Program-made: the position numbers and the translations under genes
The notes under the pieces: model-generated
The model's input: the letters and a program-made list of their open reading frames with translations, nothing else
Database searches by the model: none
Told to the model about the DNA's origin: nothing
NCBI GenBank assembly: GCA_914767715.1
Contig: OU612068.1
Span: 8,928,001 to 8,992,000, forward strand
Direction of reading: 5' to 3'
Length of the DNA stretch: 64,000 nucleotides
Origin: Membranipora membranacea
Taxonomy: Eukaryota > Bryozoa > Gymnolaemata > Cheilostomatida > Membraniporidae
In this document: positions 44,900 to 57,860 of the stretch, piece after piece
How positions within the stretch are numbered: position 1 is the stretch's first letter
Layout: each line of letters opens with the position of its first letter

Positions 44900-46240
44900 C
44901 ATCAATTTTCTTGTGGTTGCCATTACCTGACGGCAACTGATCTGCATGCACCATCATACACCTCATCACTCTGCGGAAATGATACACGATGGGGTTATTA
45001 TTCCACCCCCAGTAAGATAATCAATTATGAAGCATTAATTAATCCAACTGTGTTAACTGATGGCAAATTGTCAGATTTTGGTGAGACGGGATGTGGCTCA
45101 CATCGTACTTTTAATCTAAGTATTTCCAGAGCTGTCCGTCAGTTGCTCAATAAAGTTGGACATTCCATTAAGAAAATCTCTCTTACTTTCCCAGTTTGAT
45201 TGGCGTAGTGGAGACGTGGTGTACTTCCCAAAGGGACCGTGGCTGAACTGTATGTCAAACAGTTCATCAAATATCTGCAATTTAAACTTGATCATGTATG
45301 ACAACTATATAATGGTCTCATTTTGGTTGATGCACTTCATCCAATATGACCTGATACACATATACATATATATTTATACACACCCAAAATAGTAAGTGAT
45401 GTCAATATAAAAGGTGACTATTTTAAAAGTGTAATGAGATGCGTCTTGATTAACTTTTCAGATTAGACTGGCCCACACCATGATCAAGCCATGAACAAGC
45501 ATTGACGCCAGTAGAATGTCTCAGATATTGTAAATCAACTTCTACTTACCCTCAAAAACTCTGCAGTGCTTTTCACGTCATTGATTTGAGGGTAAGCTGA
45601 CCTTATGAATAAAGTAGTTATGGCATCAGCAACGGACTGACTAAACACTTGGACGGCCAGAGGAACCATAAAATCATAAATGATGATGTCATACATAATT
45701 GCTTTCATCCAATCAAGTTTGAGAAGCAAGTCACCACAAAGATTTTGCCGTTCACAAAAAAAATGCTCAGTTCAAGTTTATGAGAAGCCATTTCGTTGAG
45801 AAAACCTACATTGTTCTCTTCTGAGCATAATCGCTTGGGAAACAGAAAAGCATACTGCCCCAATGTTCAGATCGGTCAGGACCTTCCTGTTTCTTTTTTG
45901 CAGAGCATACAGGTTTTTCTTTAGGTTCTTCAAAATATATAAAATGCATCAGAAATTAGCCCAGTGGCAGATTTCAATTCAATTTTTAGCTTTGGTCAAT
46001 CAAAAAGCATTTTGTGGTTCAATTTTTATGTAAAGTATTGTGATAACTTCCTGCAGGAAATGGCCAAATTGATATTGGAAGTGAATAATGCTTATTTTCA
46101 GACATTCACAGCATTGCAAGGATTAACAAAATTGTATTATTCCCTCTTATATGATACAGGTTTACTGAATATCGCTTCCATTGTTTTTCTATAATATTAT
46201 AAATTCACATCATCGGCCATCTCTTTGCACATTACCTTTA
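44900..46240. other. Non-coding stretch after segmental copy B
   Basis: AT-rich, with a TATACATATATATTTATACAC tract at 45355-45383 and an R1-like fragment at 45680-45800. No gene supported. Confidence 0.5.
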
Positions 46241-46249
46241 CTTTATGAT

Positions 46250-47290
46250 TGACGCAGTCAATCTTTCTGATGAGAGGGCAATACAGTACTTCTGTCTTTA
46301 GAGTTGTTCCTACAGCACTATCTCTATCTCAAACGTACGCTGTGTATCTTAGATTACTTTCGTCCGAGCAATTGAATATTTTCACCGTTCCTTCAACTTC
46401 CATGGAACCACTTGAACCCTTGTGGTTTTTGTAGCATTTCTTGCATGGTTTGCAGGTTTTTCTCCTAACACATATAATAATAATATTCCAGTTTTACCAC
46501 CAACTACAACTGCAACACCTAAAAACATCAGGAAACACATATGAGAGAAAAGTGAGGCGTCATCTACTCTTTTGACATGTAGTAGTTTTTACTCAAAGCA
46601 GGCTGTATTTCTCTGTACGTTAAATTAAGAACAGTATATTAACATCTCAAGTATTGTGGTACGGGTAAGGATATAAAGGTATGTGTGTGTATGTGTGTAT
46701 TTATTGATCTGCGCTCACCAGTATTTGAGATGTAAGAGTGTCCTCTACTCTGCTTTCCCCATCTTCCATCTCCAGTTACCTCAGTCTCACCGAATCCATT
46801 CTTTATTTCTGATAGTTCATAGATATGTGTCACATTTGAACCACTGGATAGTTTGTTTGAGGAACTCAGCTCGAGAACTTCTCCACATCCACAAACAGAC
46901 TGATATTCAAATGATAAATCCTTCCGAAACACAGGCGCTAAGGCTGCCGTAGTTGGTTTTGCTCTGATATCAGTCGTATATGCTTCTGCAGCCTGAAAAT
47001 GTCAAATATGCATACTGATACTCGAAGCAATCTGCAAAACAATTGTTCAAGAAAGATATATCTTAATTTATTCTACCCTTATTGCCAAGCATTGCATACA
47101 AAAGGAGGGCATTAATGTCTGTGAGTCTGGTCTCCATTCCACATCATCAACAAGGTCAGGCTCTACTGGTGTGATTTGCTGTTTATCCCGGAGAGGGGTT
47201 CCAGAGCATGCATGATCATCATTCGCTTCGGTCACAATATTGGTTGTGTATTTTAATTTACCCAGTTTCTACAACAGAAAAGGTGTCATA
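46250..47290 (-). pseudogene. Kolobok/Mutator-like transposase remnant (minus-strand copy)
   Basis: Exons read on the minus strand. 47276-47110: KLGKLKYTTNIVTEANDDHA, then CSGTPLRDKQQITPVEPDLV. 46994-46715: AKPTTAALAPVFRKDLSFEY, then CGCGEVLELSSSNKLSSGS and GFGETEVTGDGRWGKQSRGH. 46533-46250: KPCKKCYKNHKGSSGSMEVE, GTVKIFNCSDESNLRYTAYV, a stop, then DRDSAVGTTLKTEVLYCPLI. GDGRW-SRGHS and GSMEVEG-RYTAYVxDxDS are characteristic of a DDE transposase family found in many invertebrates (Kolobok/Mutator-like). The last motif is normally GDGDS, and a stop replaces the glycine codon. The exon order matches the plus-strand copy at 9.5-10.8 kb, which lacks the last exon. The N-terminal half was not found. 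Inactive. Confidence 0.7.
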
Positions 47291-47299
47291 TACAAAAAC

Positions 47300-48330
47300 A
47301 GATAGCTGTGTGTACCCCATATACTTAATAATAAACCTAGACAGGACACCATAGGGACATAATATCATATCTAATTCCTTACGAGATTGATACTTTGAAT
47401 TGAAAAATTCTGTGGATTAATTTCGGAGGGTGGTAAACAGCTGACAGCAAATTGTCGTAGTGATTTGAGAAGATATCACGAGAGTCCTGGGTGGTAGGGA
47501 CCAGGCTTGAGTTAACTGCTTACAGGGAAGGAGATGATCATTAAAGTCAAGAATAGATGTGAGTTTGGTAGATTGTCAGTGAAAACGGATAAAGTTTTTG
47601 TGTGGGCAATGTTTCTTCAATATTTTAACCTTAATGACCATCACAGAGCAATGAGAAGAGTTTAACGCTATGCTATTATGACATATTTAGGTTTTCTTTT
47701 CATAAGTTTACATGCTTACCTACCTATGAATAACCTCCATTTACAACATTATAGCAACAATTGGACTTTTCTCTGTGCTAGCTGAAATATCAGTTGTGAC
47801 AGTATACTGCGGAAATTATATTTCTCATTCTTGAACAAGATGAGAAAATGTTTCTCAACAATTTTTTCTGTGGTAAGGGTGCAATTGGCCGAATAAAATG
47901 ATCATTTGGGCCAATTTGGCCAAGGTTGAGCATGGACCGTCACGCAGAACCGCAGTATTGTGACCATCAGCAGAAAAACATTTGTGTAAAGCTGAATTGA
48001 ATAAAAAGCTTCAGAGCTATGTTAGTCTGGTGGATTTTCCACCACAGCTGAACATTCATAATAAAATTTCATAAATTTTATTGTATTCATTTTATCATTT
48101 TTAGTAACTTTTCTGATTTTAACTCTTTCAAACCCATCTAGAATATTTCATCAGCCAGTATCATAATATGCTTTTCATAACTGATTTTAACTCTTACACA
48201 CCCATCTAGAATGTTCCCTGTTTCCTATTCTTTCATCAGCCAGTATCATTATTATATATGCTTTTAATCACGGTCCATGAAAAAGTCTACCCAATTAGAA
48301 TGTAGCAGCTGAAGCAACAAGACCTTAATA
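47300..48330. other. Non-coding stretch
   Basis: The first about 50 bp match the intron flank of the other Kolobok-like copy (9440-9530). The rest shows no gene; a short duplication (CACCCATCTAGAAT-TTTC...CATCAGCCAGTATCAT) lies at 48130-48250. Confidence 0.5.
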
Positions 48331-48336
48331 TTTTAA

Positions 48337-48983
48337 CTACCGTGAGGTCGCGTATTGTAGCCGCATGGTTAATGTCCATGAGTGGTTAAAACTTAGTCAA
48401 GCATACCGCGGTTGTAATTAGGGCATTGTTCCAAATTCTATAGGCAGGTGGCTAATGAGTGAACATACATACTAACTCAGTTGTAACAAGCTAGCAGCGA
48501 CTACATGTCTCTTATTTTTATTAACAATATCCGACCTCAGAAGAGACATAAAATTGTTGAGCTCAATGTAATGACCTTGACCTCAAGCAGTTGTTTGCCT
48601 CAATACAACTACATAAGATTATCATCCAATTAGAAACGATCTGACCAATAGTTAACCAATCAGCATTCTTCTTCTCCAACCAGTCGATGCAATGCTTATT
48701 ATTATGGCAGACAGAAATGTATCATAATGTTTTGTTTTGAAGAAGTAAGTAGGACAGCTGTGGGCTGTGGTCATGTCTGTGCAGTGTGGTGGGAGGGCAT
48801 TAGCATGTAACACATAGTGTGCACATTTCTTGATCATTATATTGCCTGGGCGGCTAGATATTGTGGTTAAATGACAGTGGGCTTGCTGGTGTGATATGGC
48901 TAAAATCTGTGTTTTTTTTCCTAAATTAATCCAGGCCTGTTCACCAACAAGCCACGTGGTTACAATACGCGACCTTACGGTAG
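48337..48983. mobile_element. 647-bp TIR element (MITE-like)
   Basis: Ends CTACCGTGAGGTCGCGTATT (48337) and the complement of CTACCGTAAGGTCGCGTATT (48983). The arms match at about 28 of 32 positions. No transposase frame inside. No clear target duplication beyond one or two bases. Confidence 0.75.
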
Positions 48984-49339
48984 TCTACAGCAACCAAATA
49001 AAAGCTCATAGTACACAACTTAACCAACTGAAGTAAGTTTCTTGAGTTGTGCCTGCTGGCAGACCTCCCTGCCTTGACATAATGTTGCCTTGTTTGTACT
49101 CTGTTGTTAGACTGTAGCCTCCCTTGGGCAGTAGGTAGAGGCCAAGTGAAAACCCCCATCGCACCACTACAACCATTGACCTGATTTCCAGTCCAGTTCC
49201 TCCAAGCCATCTCGCAAAGATTGTTGTAAACCCAGAGCCATTCCCTCCCCCTCCCATTCCGGTCCAGTTCCTCCCAGCTATCTCACAAACATAGTTATAA
49301 CTCAGAGCCATTCCCTACCCCCCATTTGGTTATTTATTT

Positions 49340-49660
49340 TATCTATACCCCTTCCCTCCCATCGATTATATTGTCAAACCCTCTTCCCCTGGCCCATTTG
49401 CCTCCTTTTGTCCCGCCCGACGAATAAGTAATAATTATATTGTCCAACCCTCTTCTCCTGGCCCATTTGCTTCCTTTGGTCTCGCCTGACAAATAACTAA
49501 TAATCATATTGTCCATATCCCTTCCCTCCCCAATTTATCTTGCCCGATAAATATGTTAATAGTTTGTCTATATCCCGTCCCTTCCCTTCCCAATTTATCT
49601 TGCAGGATAAATAAGTTAATAGTTTGTCCATATCCCCCCACCCCAAAGCCAGCCCCAAAG
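49340..49660. repeat. Degenerate pyrimidine-rich tandem repeat, units of about 58-70 bp
   Basis: Four to five units starting ATATTGTCCAACCC / TTTGTCCATATCCC at 49367, 49437, 49506, 49563 and 49623, each ending near GACAAATAA/GATAAATAAGTTAATAG. Confidence 0.75.
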
Positions 49661-49684
49661 TCGGGTCAATTATATTCCCAGCCC

Positions 49685-49863
49685 AGATAGAGTTGGCGTA
49701 CTCGTTGCCTTCCCCCTCAGATTGAGTCGGTGTACGCGTTACCTTCCCCCTCAGATAGAGTCGTCGTACTCGGTATATTTACAAGCAGATAGAGTCGGCG
49801 GACTCGATATATTTCCAGGCAGATAGAGTCGGCGCACTCGTTTTAGAGAGTCGGCGTACTCAG
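49685..49863. repeat. 34-bp minisatellite, five units plus a partial sixth
   Basis: AGATAGAGTCGGCGTACTCG-type cores begin at 49685, 49719, 49753, 49787 and 49821, exactly 34 bp apart, with a shortened copy at 49845. It lies about 600 bp beyond the stop codon of the sulfotransferase gene. Confidence 0.9.
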
Positions 49864-50214
49864 CATAAATGGGCAATGTGCGTGGTCGCAGTGGCGGGTA
49901 TCGCCGCCTTAGGGTAACCCCCTCAAAATCCTCTACAATAGGAATCATACATCGAATATTCGTGTAACTATCGAGAGAGGATAAGAGATTACTTACCCAA
50001 AGTGGAGTTGACAAACAACACAATACTTTTTTCGGAATTTGATTGGATTTGCTTTTGAGTTGCTTTCTTTTCTTGGAAACTGGCGATGGGCATCTGACCA
50101 CTTCTGGGGAGTGATATTTCAGATTTATGTAGTTAATATTGGTATTTTAAAGTCTCCGAGCCAAATATTCAAACACAAGAATAATGGATTACTGAGTACA
50201 ACTAAGTGTTGCAT

Positions 50215-50220
50215 TTTATT
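50215..50220 (-). promoter_or_regulatory. Candidate polyadenylation signal AATAAA for the sulfotransferase gene
   Basis: AATAAA on the minus strand about 240 nt beyond the stop codon at 50459. Position and match are as expected; other signals nearby are not excluded. Confidence 0.4.
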
Positions 50221-50458
50221 GCATTATCAATTTCAAGAAATGTCTGGCTTGAAACAGAAAACTAAACAGATGCACTTTCAAAACAATATGTAATGAATAT
50301 AAGCATTAGTATCATAATATAATCAATAGAAGCACTAGAACAACAAAAAATCGTTGTACTCAATCACTGTGTCATTAGCAAAATAGTTTCAGCAGCGTTG
50401 TGTGAATGTTCCTTTAACTGAAGACATTGATGGAGAAGTCTTATGCAGTAAGAGACTA

Positions 50459-53400
50459 TTAACCTCTCCTAATCTTATACACTCCAGGCCATCGATTGTC
50501 CAGAATCTGTTGGATTTCACGAACTGCGCTCAAGCACTGCTTCTTCATTGGCTCATCTTTTTCTAACAGCATCTCCTTGTACTGGTCAATTACTGATGAT
50601 CCTCGCCTCAGATTCTTATTAAACGGGTGATGCAGCACACAGCAATGTCTGTGTATACTGCTATTATCGTATGCGTATCCCATGTAGCTCATCAGAGAGC
50701 TCAGTTCATTCCTGGTGTCCGATACAAAGTCGTTGTATATTAAAACATGCAGTGATCTCTCGTATTTAGTGAGCCAAAACTTTGCATGGTTTTGCCATCT
50801 TTCAATAAAGATTGGGTACCACTTAGACCACTCTGTGTCTGCAAAATAAATATAATATAATGTATAAATATAATATAATTTAATATGAATATAATGTAAA
50901 TATAATATTATGTATGAGAAAAATTATTTGGTACAATGAGCTGTGATACACTCCTTGTCTCGGCGATTAAATATAATCAAATACAAGACAAGCGGCAAAT
51001 ATTATCAGGTTGATTAGCAATGAGAAGTTGCTCTCTCACAACCAACTAACTTCCACCTTAATCCAAATATGCCACTGATAATATACTATTTCATTGACTT
51101 CTGACAGACACAAGGTGACAACATCAAGGCAGTTGAAATAATTTACACAAAATTGACCTCCACCCCTTCCACTTAGTTACTCACTATTAATATTCTAACT
51201 TCTATTCTAATTTCTTTGTCATGATGGTCATTTTTTGGTCAATTTTGCACCAGATTATCAACATCTGGCATCTTTTAAAGCAAATCCCCTGTCTGCCAAA
51301 CAATGTAATATTACAGTGGCGTTGATCGTCACTTTTGGTTATGAACACGTGAAGCGCACTACTAATATTCTTTCTCCGATTCTTTTAGAATTATAAGAAA
51401 GAAACAAGATTTTTTATTATATTGGAACAGATGAGTACTCAGCTCAGTGTTAATAATTATGGGGCCAGTGGGAAGGTTGCAGAGACTATGTCATGTATAG
51501 ACAGACATGTTGAGATAGCCAAGATCTTACCATTTGTAGGGGTAAGGTTACCCTTAAAGTACAGGTCTAGCTTGATCCCATTTGTCTGGCTTTTTGCGTC
51601 CTCAACATCCTTATACTTCTGTCCTGTTTTCTTTAGGCCCGTTACTATTTCCTTATGAACCCAAATTCTATAAACAAGGACCATTTTTGAAAATCATTCT
51701 TAGCTTGCTTGATAATACAAACACTAACATTATTTTCACATTGTCATCTTCTCACTCATAATGAGTAATATAGTCAAAGCTTTCGATTCCATCTAACAAA
51801 GGAAACAATTCTCTCCGCATTAGCTGAACTTCAACGTCAGCTCAAGCCAAATATACAACCTTTTAAACTCAGAGAAAGCGCTGTCAAAGGGGTGTCTAAG
51901 TATAACTGCAGCTCTGTCCACTGTCAGAACGTAGCTCTTAGGTTTAGCTGACGGTTTGAAGAAGAACGGCTCATGGCTCTTGACAAACGGACAGTGAGTG
52001 AAGTACCTTCCATGAGACTCAGATCTAGTGAGCCAATTTTTACCATTTCCGTGATATACTTCACAAGCCCCCAACAAATGTTCTTGGGTTCTCTCATAGG
52101 CTTCAGAAAGAAGATAGAACTCAGTCAAAATGCAAGTTTGTTATGTTGATATGCTGGGAAGAAAATCCAACGATTAGGTAATTAATATCCTTTAACTTCC
52201 TTTACTGGCGGTGGCGATGACTAATCATTTATTTATTTTTGGATTCAATTTAAACTTTATCTTTGTATTGGCAGCCAAACATGAAGGAGTAATGCCGATA
52301 AGTCTGTTATTAGACTCCGCTGTGCAATGATTTAATCAAGCTTTAAAGATCTGCAACCAAACCCAAATATCCTATATAAAAAAATATATATAATTATATA
52401 TATAAATATATCTATGCTTCTCACCATACACTGCACCTAACCAGAGTATCCAGTCGTTACCACTGCCTGGTGAACCGGATACAAGCTGAATAGGGTATAA
52501 AGTTCTGGGAGCTTCTAAAAGATAATACAAGATGTGTAGTTAACACTAAAGCTCTGTACCAAGCTCAATTTGATTCCAGATTAAACTCTCTCTCTGTACC
52601 AGCTATCTTACAAATCCCATGACCTTGTCCTAGACCTTGACCACCTATGGCAGAATGGATCCCCTCGGGAAAGTTTCACGTTTGCTGTAGATGACAGCTG
52701 CACGCTTATGGAAAGATGGGGGATCATTTTTGGCCCACAGATGACTAGATGATTTGACAATGATTCAGGAGTTTAATAGCGGCTATTCTCTTGGATAAAT
52801 CAATGGCTACTAAACATAGAATCATACAAGAAAGATTTTGAGCAATGCAGAGCTCAGCACACGCTATAAGAATCAGTGACCTTCAATCTTATCAGGTAAC
52901 CATAAATGTTTGGGAGAATATGGAGTTTTATCATGGAAATTTGTGCAGCAGTTTCACGCCAAATTTCAGTCTTGCTTGCCTTAGTTTTCTAGTGTGATTT
53001 AGGATTTTTGTAGCATCTGCAGCTGCATGTGTTTTTTTTATTTCATGAGGAAAATTCAAGTCTCTAGAAGAAATATGATTTGAGATGCTTAGTACATTTT
53101 TCAAATGTGGAAATCGGTGCGTTTATTTATTGAGGTTTTCTTAAAGTTTATAATTAAAGTAAATTATGAATGGCTTGTTGACCTAAATAGTGCTAACTGA
53201 TTATCTGAAACAAGTTATTTTGGTTTGGTTTCTATTTCATTAAAAAAGTTAAGATAAAGGAAACTAAAAATATAAAGTGGTGATGAGGCCTACATGCGCA
53301 ATAGCTTTGACAATGTCGCAGCTAGTCGAGGCGCAAGGCCAAATTGCCATACGAGATGTGGCAATGGAAATCAGTTAAATTACGATGAATAAAGTTCAAA

Positions 53401-56400
53401 CCTTAAAGCCAAGAGGTGGCACTTGAGGGCCATTTTAAAGGCGGCCTGACTCTTCCCTGACAGTGCTGCCATTTAATATGAGACCCTTCGTTGACCTGAA
53501 CTGGTTGTGGAATCGGGGAGATGAAGTTTTATGTTGGATGAGCGTGTGTTGTAGAAATGATTGGAATGATGTTGTAAATTAGAGGAGTGAAAAGTTTTAT
53601 GGGCCCAGATTAATGTTTTAAATTCATAAAGTTCATTATTCGTAAAAATGTTTGATTTATTAAAAAGTGGAGTGAATGAAGCTACTCTTTCTGACTTTTA
53701 GATGATCCTAATAATTTGTTTTTGAAATAACAATATCTTATTGGTATTGGTTTGCTGCTGCATTGCCCCATATCTCATTACAAAATCTCAATTTGGACAG
53801 TATAAATATTGAATCATAAGTTATGAATAAAATGTCTTTTGGCAGATATCGGGAAATTTTGTACATCAGAGAGGCCACAGGTCTATGAGATTTCATCTGA
53901 TGTTCTATATATTAGTTTATTTTTATTGCACCATTTTAAAGAAAAATGCTGTTATTTGTGAATTAACTACTCGCTCAAAAATTTTGCTGAAAGTAGATAA
54001 AATTGATATTGGGCGGAAATTTTTACGAGATTTAGTGCAACCTTTTTTATATAGAGGGAGAACTTTTGCTGTTTTGAGAGCATCAGGGAACACACTGGAC
54101 TGTTACTAGTGTCCTATTAATAATTTTGGTCAAGGGTTCAGCTATCAATGGGGCTGCTAATTTAATTAGTTGAGCTGGGATGATATGTAGTCCAATAGAT
54201 TTTTGTTGATTTACTGCCATCAAGTGTGACATGGTTATACTTATTCAACTGGTTCAAAAGTGGACTTGTCTTTGGTAGATTTTGACAATGGGGCTTCCGG
54301 TATCAAAGGTGAATCATTAAAAGCGCTGGCAAGGGTCTGTCCAATTTCTGTAAAATACCGATTAAAGCTATTTGCTATTTTTAAATTGTCCGTGTGCACT
54401 GAGCCATCAGAGCCATAGTTCATAAGAGTATCACCAAATATCTGAATATTACGAGGCACACATTTAATTTCATCATAAATAGCATCATCAAGTTTGTTTT
54501 GCTTAACAAAGGCTTGCAAAAATACCCAGTCACTAGTGGCTCTCTAGGAATGCCAAATAATTTGTAACCAAGACAATCTTCTAAGCAAGTTTATTCATTC
54601 TAGTAGGGACAGCCAATCAGATTGATGTCAGATGAATCCCTGTGCTGAGTGTTCCAACCATAAATTAGTATACTTAGTATATTCAACCTATGGTTATAAC
54701 TGTTGTTTTGTTTGTCTGTTTAATTTTAAAGCCCTCTCTCCAGAGGTGTTCACAAGAAACAAAAAAAATCCTACTAAATGCATAATATTGTTAAAAAAAT
54801 CCCGGAAAACGGAAAAGTATCATAACCCCGGGGTTATGGTAGTATTCCGTTCTATGAGAAGAATTTAATCAAGTGTGTGGCCTCTGTGACTGTAGTACCT
54901 TCTAACTAAGCGATAACCGACACAGATATTACTAACTCACCAGATTTACGTCTCTGAATGACATCACACATAGCTTCTGTTGTGTTGAGCTTCTCACAGA
55001 TTCTCTGTACTGTTGATGAATGACGTGATTCATTGTCTAAGGTGGAAGTCTTAATCTCATATCTGTATTCAAATCGAGATTGAAATAAGTGTGACTAATT
55101 AAAGAGTAAACTTCACTTTCACAATTATCCATGTTATGAAGGTGCTGAAATGGTTGTACCCTGAATCTATAAATGCTGCCGATTTGTTTATTGATTTATC
55201 ACATCTGTGTGAGTCTGACAGCGTGATGATGAATAAGATTAGATTCCCCAATTACCAAAAAGTTTTAAACCTGAGTGTGGGAATGTTTGAGAAATTTATG
55301 TTTCTTTGTATTTAAAAACAAATTTCTAATGATTTAAAGCATCCATTAAGTAAACCTTTGAATTATCAAAGGAACTCCTCCAGCTTATAGGCTTCAAAAT
55401 TAGCCTTACAACAGCTAGATTGGACAACTAGGATTAAAGTTACGACTAATCAAAGTAAGGCCTCGCTGACACTCACACGCGAGCCTTGGGTAGGGGGTTG
55501 TGTTGTCAAGGACATACATTTTGCATATCTGCCTACCATTAGAAACTTTGGACTCGTGTAATTTTGTCAAAATTGGATGAAACGAGATGAAATCCAACAT
55601 AGCTTGTGTCATAATAGAGATCAACCCAAGCAAAAATTTGAAGGGGATTAATGTATTTTTCGTGGTGGAAAAAAGTTGGTTTCACTTTAACAGTTCCATA
55701 TACAAAAATGTCGAATATTGGTCAAAAACCTTGATGTGACCTCACACCCAGGCTTTCCGATATAAAGAGCGAATGTTGAAAGGGTCGACTTCAATGCCTC
55801 ATAACATAGCTTGCAGTTGTCCAAGAGGGTCAATTTTGGGCTTTTTTGAAGCTGATAAGCTGGAGAAACAGCTTTGATAATTTCATGGATGCTTTAAAGG
55901 GCAACCAAGGTTTCAAACAACTTCTCATTGATGGCCATTGATTAATAGCAGATTGCACCTTCTGCATGGGGAAAAAGACAAAATATAATTCGGAGGATTA
56001 TTCAGCCAGAATTCTTGTGAAACATTTCTTCCATCAGGTACTCAAACTCAGCTAAAAGAGAATACCACATAGCAGTTTCCTGCTCCTGTTATTATTTAGC
56101 CTGTGCTCTATAATTATTACAGCAAAGTCTTGGAACCTCCCCTAAACTGAAGTGTTACCCAGCTTAGAGTCAGCAACTACTTTGAGTTTTGCATCGCGTA
56201 ATGCACAAAGCTGATGCTGCCCAGCACATTATTGCTACCCATCAATGCATTGCTGCGAAACCTTGGTTGCCCTTTAAGCTCAATTACAGATACTAGCCTG
56301 TCTTGACAAGCTTGTACAGAGACATGCCATCAGAGTGTTTGCAATATGACACTGGGGTGTAAATCGTTACCAACCACTTTTATAATGCATTGCTGGAAAG

Positions 56401-56667
56401 CTATGTACAGATTGAGCCAAAATTTGGCCATTGACCCTCTAACCTATGAATATAAGATTCAAACCTTGATGGTGTTAGATGTGGCCTAGTTGAAATCTCG
56501 TCTGATTGAAGAACAGCTTCCCGACGCTGACTTGAGGCAGCAGTAGGAGTATATGTCTCCATTATACTATCAGCTCCATATCGCAGTTCAATAGTGAAAA
56601 CAACCATAATTATAAGTGTAGCTGCGGCAGCCATCAGAAGATATTTGTTGTAGTTTGAGACGGACAT
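50459..56667 (-). CDS. WSCD-like type II membrane sulfotransferase, six coding exons, 398 aa
   Basis: Coding exons on the minus strand are 56667-56444, 55062-54941, 52514-52425, 52100-51857, 51667-51531 and 50838-50459. Total 1197 nt, and every junction joins in phase with GT-AG signals. The protein has a short N-terminal cytosolic stub and one signal-anchor span (residues 9-28, YLLMAAAATLIIMVVFTIEL), then a lumenal domain. GSPGSGNDW (129-137) is the 5'-phosphosulfate (PAPS) loop. AVILRHPFDSAFSEFKR (210-226) is the 3'-phosphate site, with R214 and S222 spaced R-x7-S. CPFVKSHEP lies between, and ERWQNHAKFWL, VLIYNDFVSD and FNKNLRRGS follow. This order is that of WSCD sulfotransferases (Golgi, sulfate transfer to sialylated or other glycans). 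The substrate cannot be told. The WSC domains of vertebrate relatives are absent. An AG at 56696-56695 suggests a 5'UTR intron. LINE debris lies in its second intron. Confidence 0.85.
53880..54525 (-). mobile_element. CR1/L2-type LINE remnant inside intron 2 of the sulfotransferase gene
   Basis: A minus-strand frame (54519-54241) reads SDGSVHTDNLKIANSFNRYF, TEIGQTLASAFNDSP, the segment just before the RT fingers in these LINEs. Decayed RT sequence continues to about 53880 (ISAQYQFYLLSAKF, the counterpart of the NYRPISLLPxLSKxxE block). Several stops. Same strand as the host gene. Different lineage from the 12.3/38.9-kb pair. Confidence 0.7.
56295..56316. repeat. Single arm of the CCTGTCTTGACAAGCTTG palindrome family
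   Basis: AGCCTGTCTTGACAAGCTTG at 56295, without a paired second arm. It lies in intron 1 of the sulfotransferase gene. Confidence 0.7.
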
Positions 56668-56694
56668 ATTCCTTCTCTTAGCCGACAGGTTAAT

Positions 56695-57860
56695 CTGTTA
56701 TAAGAAAATATCTGTGATGTGAACCTCAAGTCCACCGCATATATTAGTACAAGATTTATAGTCAGCTGGCTATCAAGACATCATCAATCATAAAAAAACT
56801 TACTAGGAAAACTACTTTACAGTGGCATTATGCACCACACACAAGCTCACAACAAACTTTTGCACTTGACACAACGCAATTGAATTTGATTGCAAGATCA
56901 CTTTACTGAGCTGACAAGAGCTTTGATTTGATCTAATCACAGCTGCCAGGATACAACTTACCGCAACAGTGGATTATCACTCCTTGATGCTGAGAGTCAG
57001 TGCAGATCAACAGTGGATTAGTGGATATTTTCCTATTAGTTTTAAACAGGAAGTGATTTGTTAGGAGGCGGACACAACCGGAGCTTTCACAGAAATCATG
57101 CTATTCAAGGGGAGTTTGGTTAAAATCATCATAAATGTTCAACAACAGTCAAACAGCTAACTAATTTACCATAACGCTATAGGATGGAGACAAAGATTAA
57201 AATGAGGCAAGGAAACATAAGCTGCGTGATTAGAATACGCTACCTCTCCAGCAGTCGTTTTCTCAAATGCTTGTCAGAATAACAACAAGACTGATCATTC
57301 AAAAGCACACATCGATAATCACCATCCATCCCGGAATTCCAGTTGACTATGATTGGTAAATTGCTTATCTAACTGAGTGCTGGTGAAAATAGGGGAGGAG
57401 GATGTTTGTGGCTAATAAACCTTTAAACTTCAACACAACAGATGATTCTGTGATGATGATCATGAACTGTTTCATCTAAAATGTAGATATCATTACTTAC
57501 CATGGAGATAAACCTTATTAATCTCATCCTTGTAAATTGTGTGCCAGGAGTCAACATTAAAAACTTTCAGAATGTGATCATTGGCATTCTTTTATCTGTA
57601 ACGAAAATCCAGATTCTACCACAATTATCCTCAGAGACTTCAACAGCTTAGCAAAGCCTAAACACCTAGATCACAGTAGTTTCCCAACTTGTTGGTAAGT
57701 AGGAAAAGGTAGCTCAATTTCATTGTTGATCCAAATAAATACAGACACATTACACATCAAAAGCTCTCAACATATTTTTTGAGGATTATCAATACCGCCT
57801 TGTCTACTCCATTGAAGTAGTCATGACCGCGATGAAATCGATTGCTTTTTCATTTAATAG
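56695..57860. other. 5' region upstream of the sulfotransferase gene, no further gene seen
   Basis: Presumed promoter, 5'UTR exon and first intron of the minus-strand gene; nothing else codes here on either strand. The transcription start cannot be placed. Confidence 0.45.

Larger units (their letters stand above)
38600..44900. repeat. Segmental duplication copy B (about 6 kb, direct copy of 57.87-63.95 kb)
   Basis: Shared landmarks in the same order: TTGTTGTCATTA...AGTATTGAGGTGA at 38606 and 57883; AAGGTGATTGATGAAGC at 41492 and AAGGTGATTAATGAAGC at 58300; GACTGCCTCGACATCTGTCC at 41808 and 59310; the cassette exons at 41.9-43.2 and 59.5-60.8; the R1 repeat at 44390 and 63520; and the ATTATTATTATTATTTTACATACC block at 44760 and 63882. 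B holds a LINE with a nested TIR element. C holds different insertions. Confidence 0.8.

Noticed and set aside
51457-51528. Coding continuation past exon 5 of the sulfotransferase
   Set aside because: The strong donor GTAAGATC at 51530 and perfect phase with the next exon show that this part is intronic.
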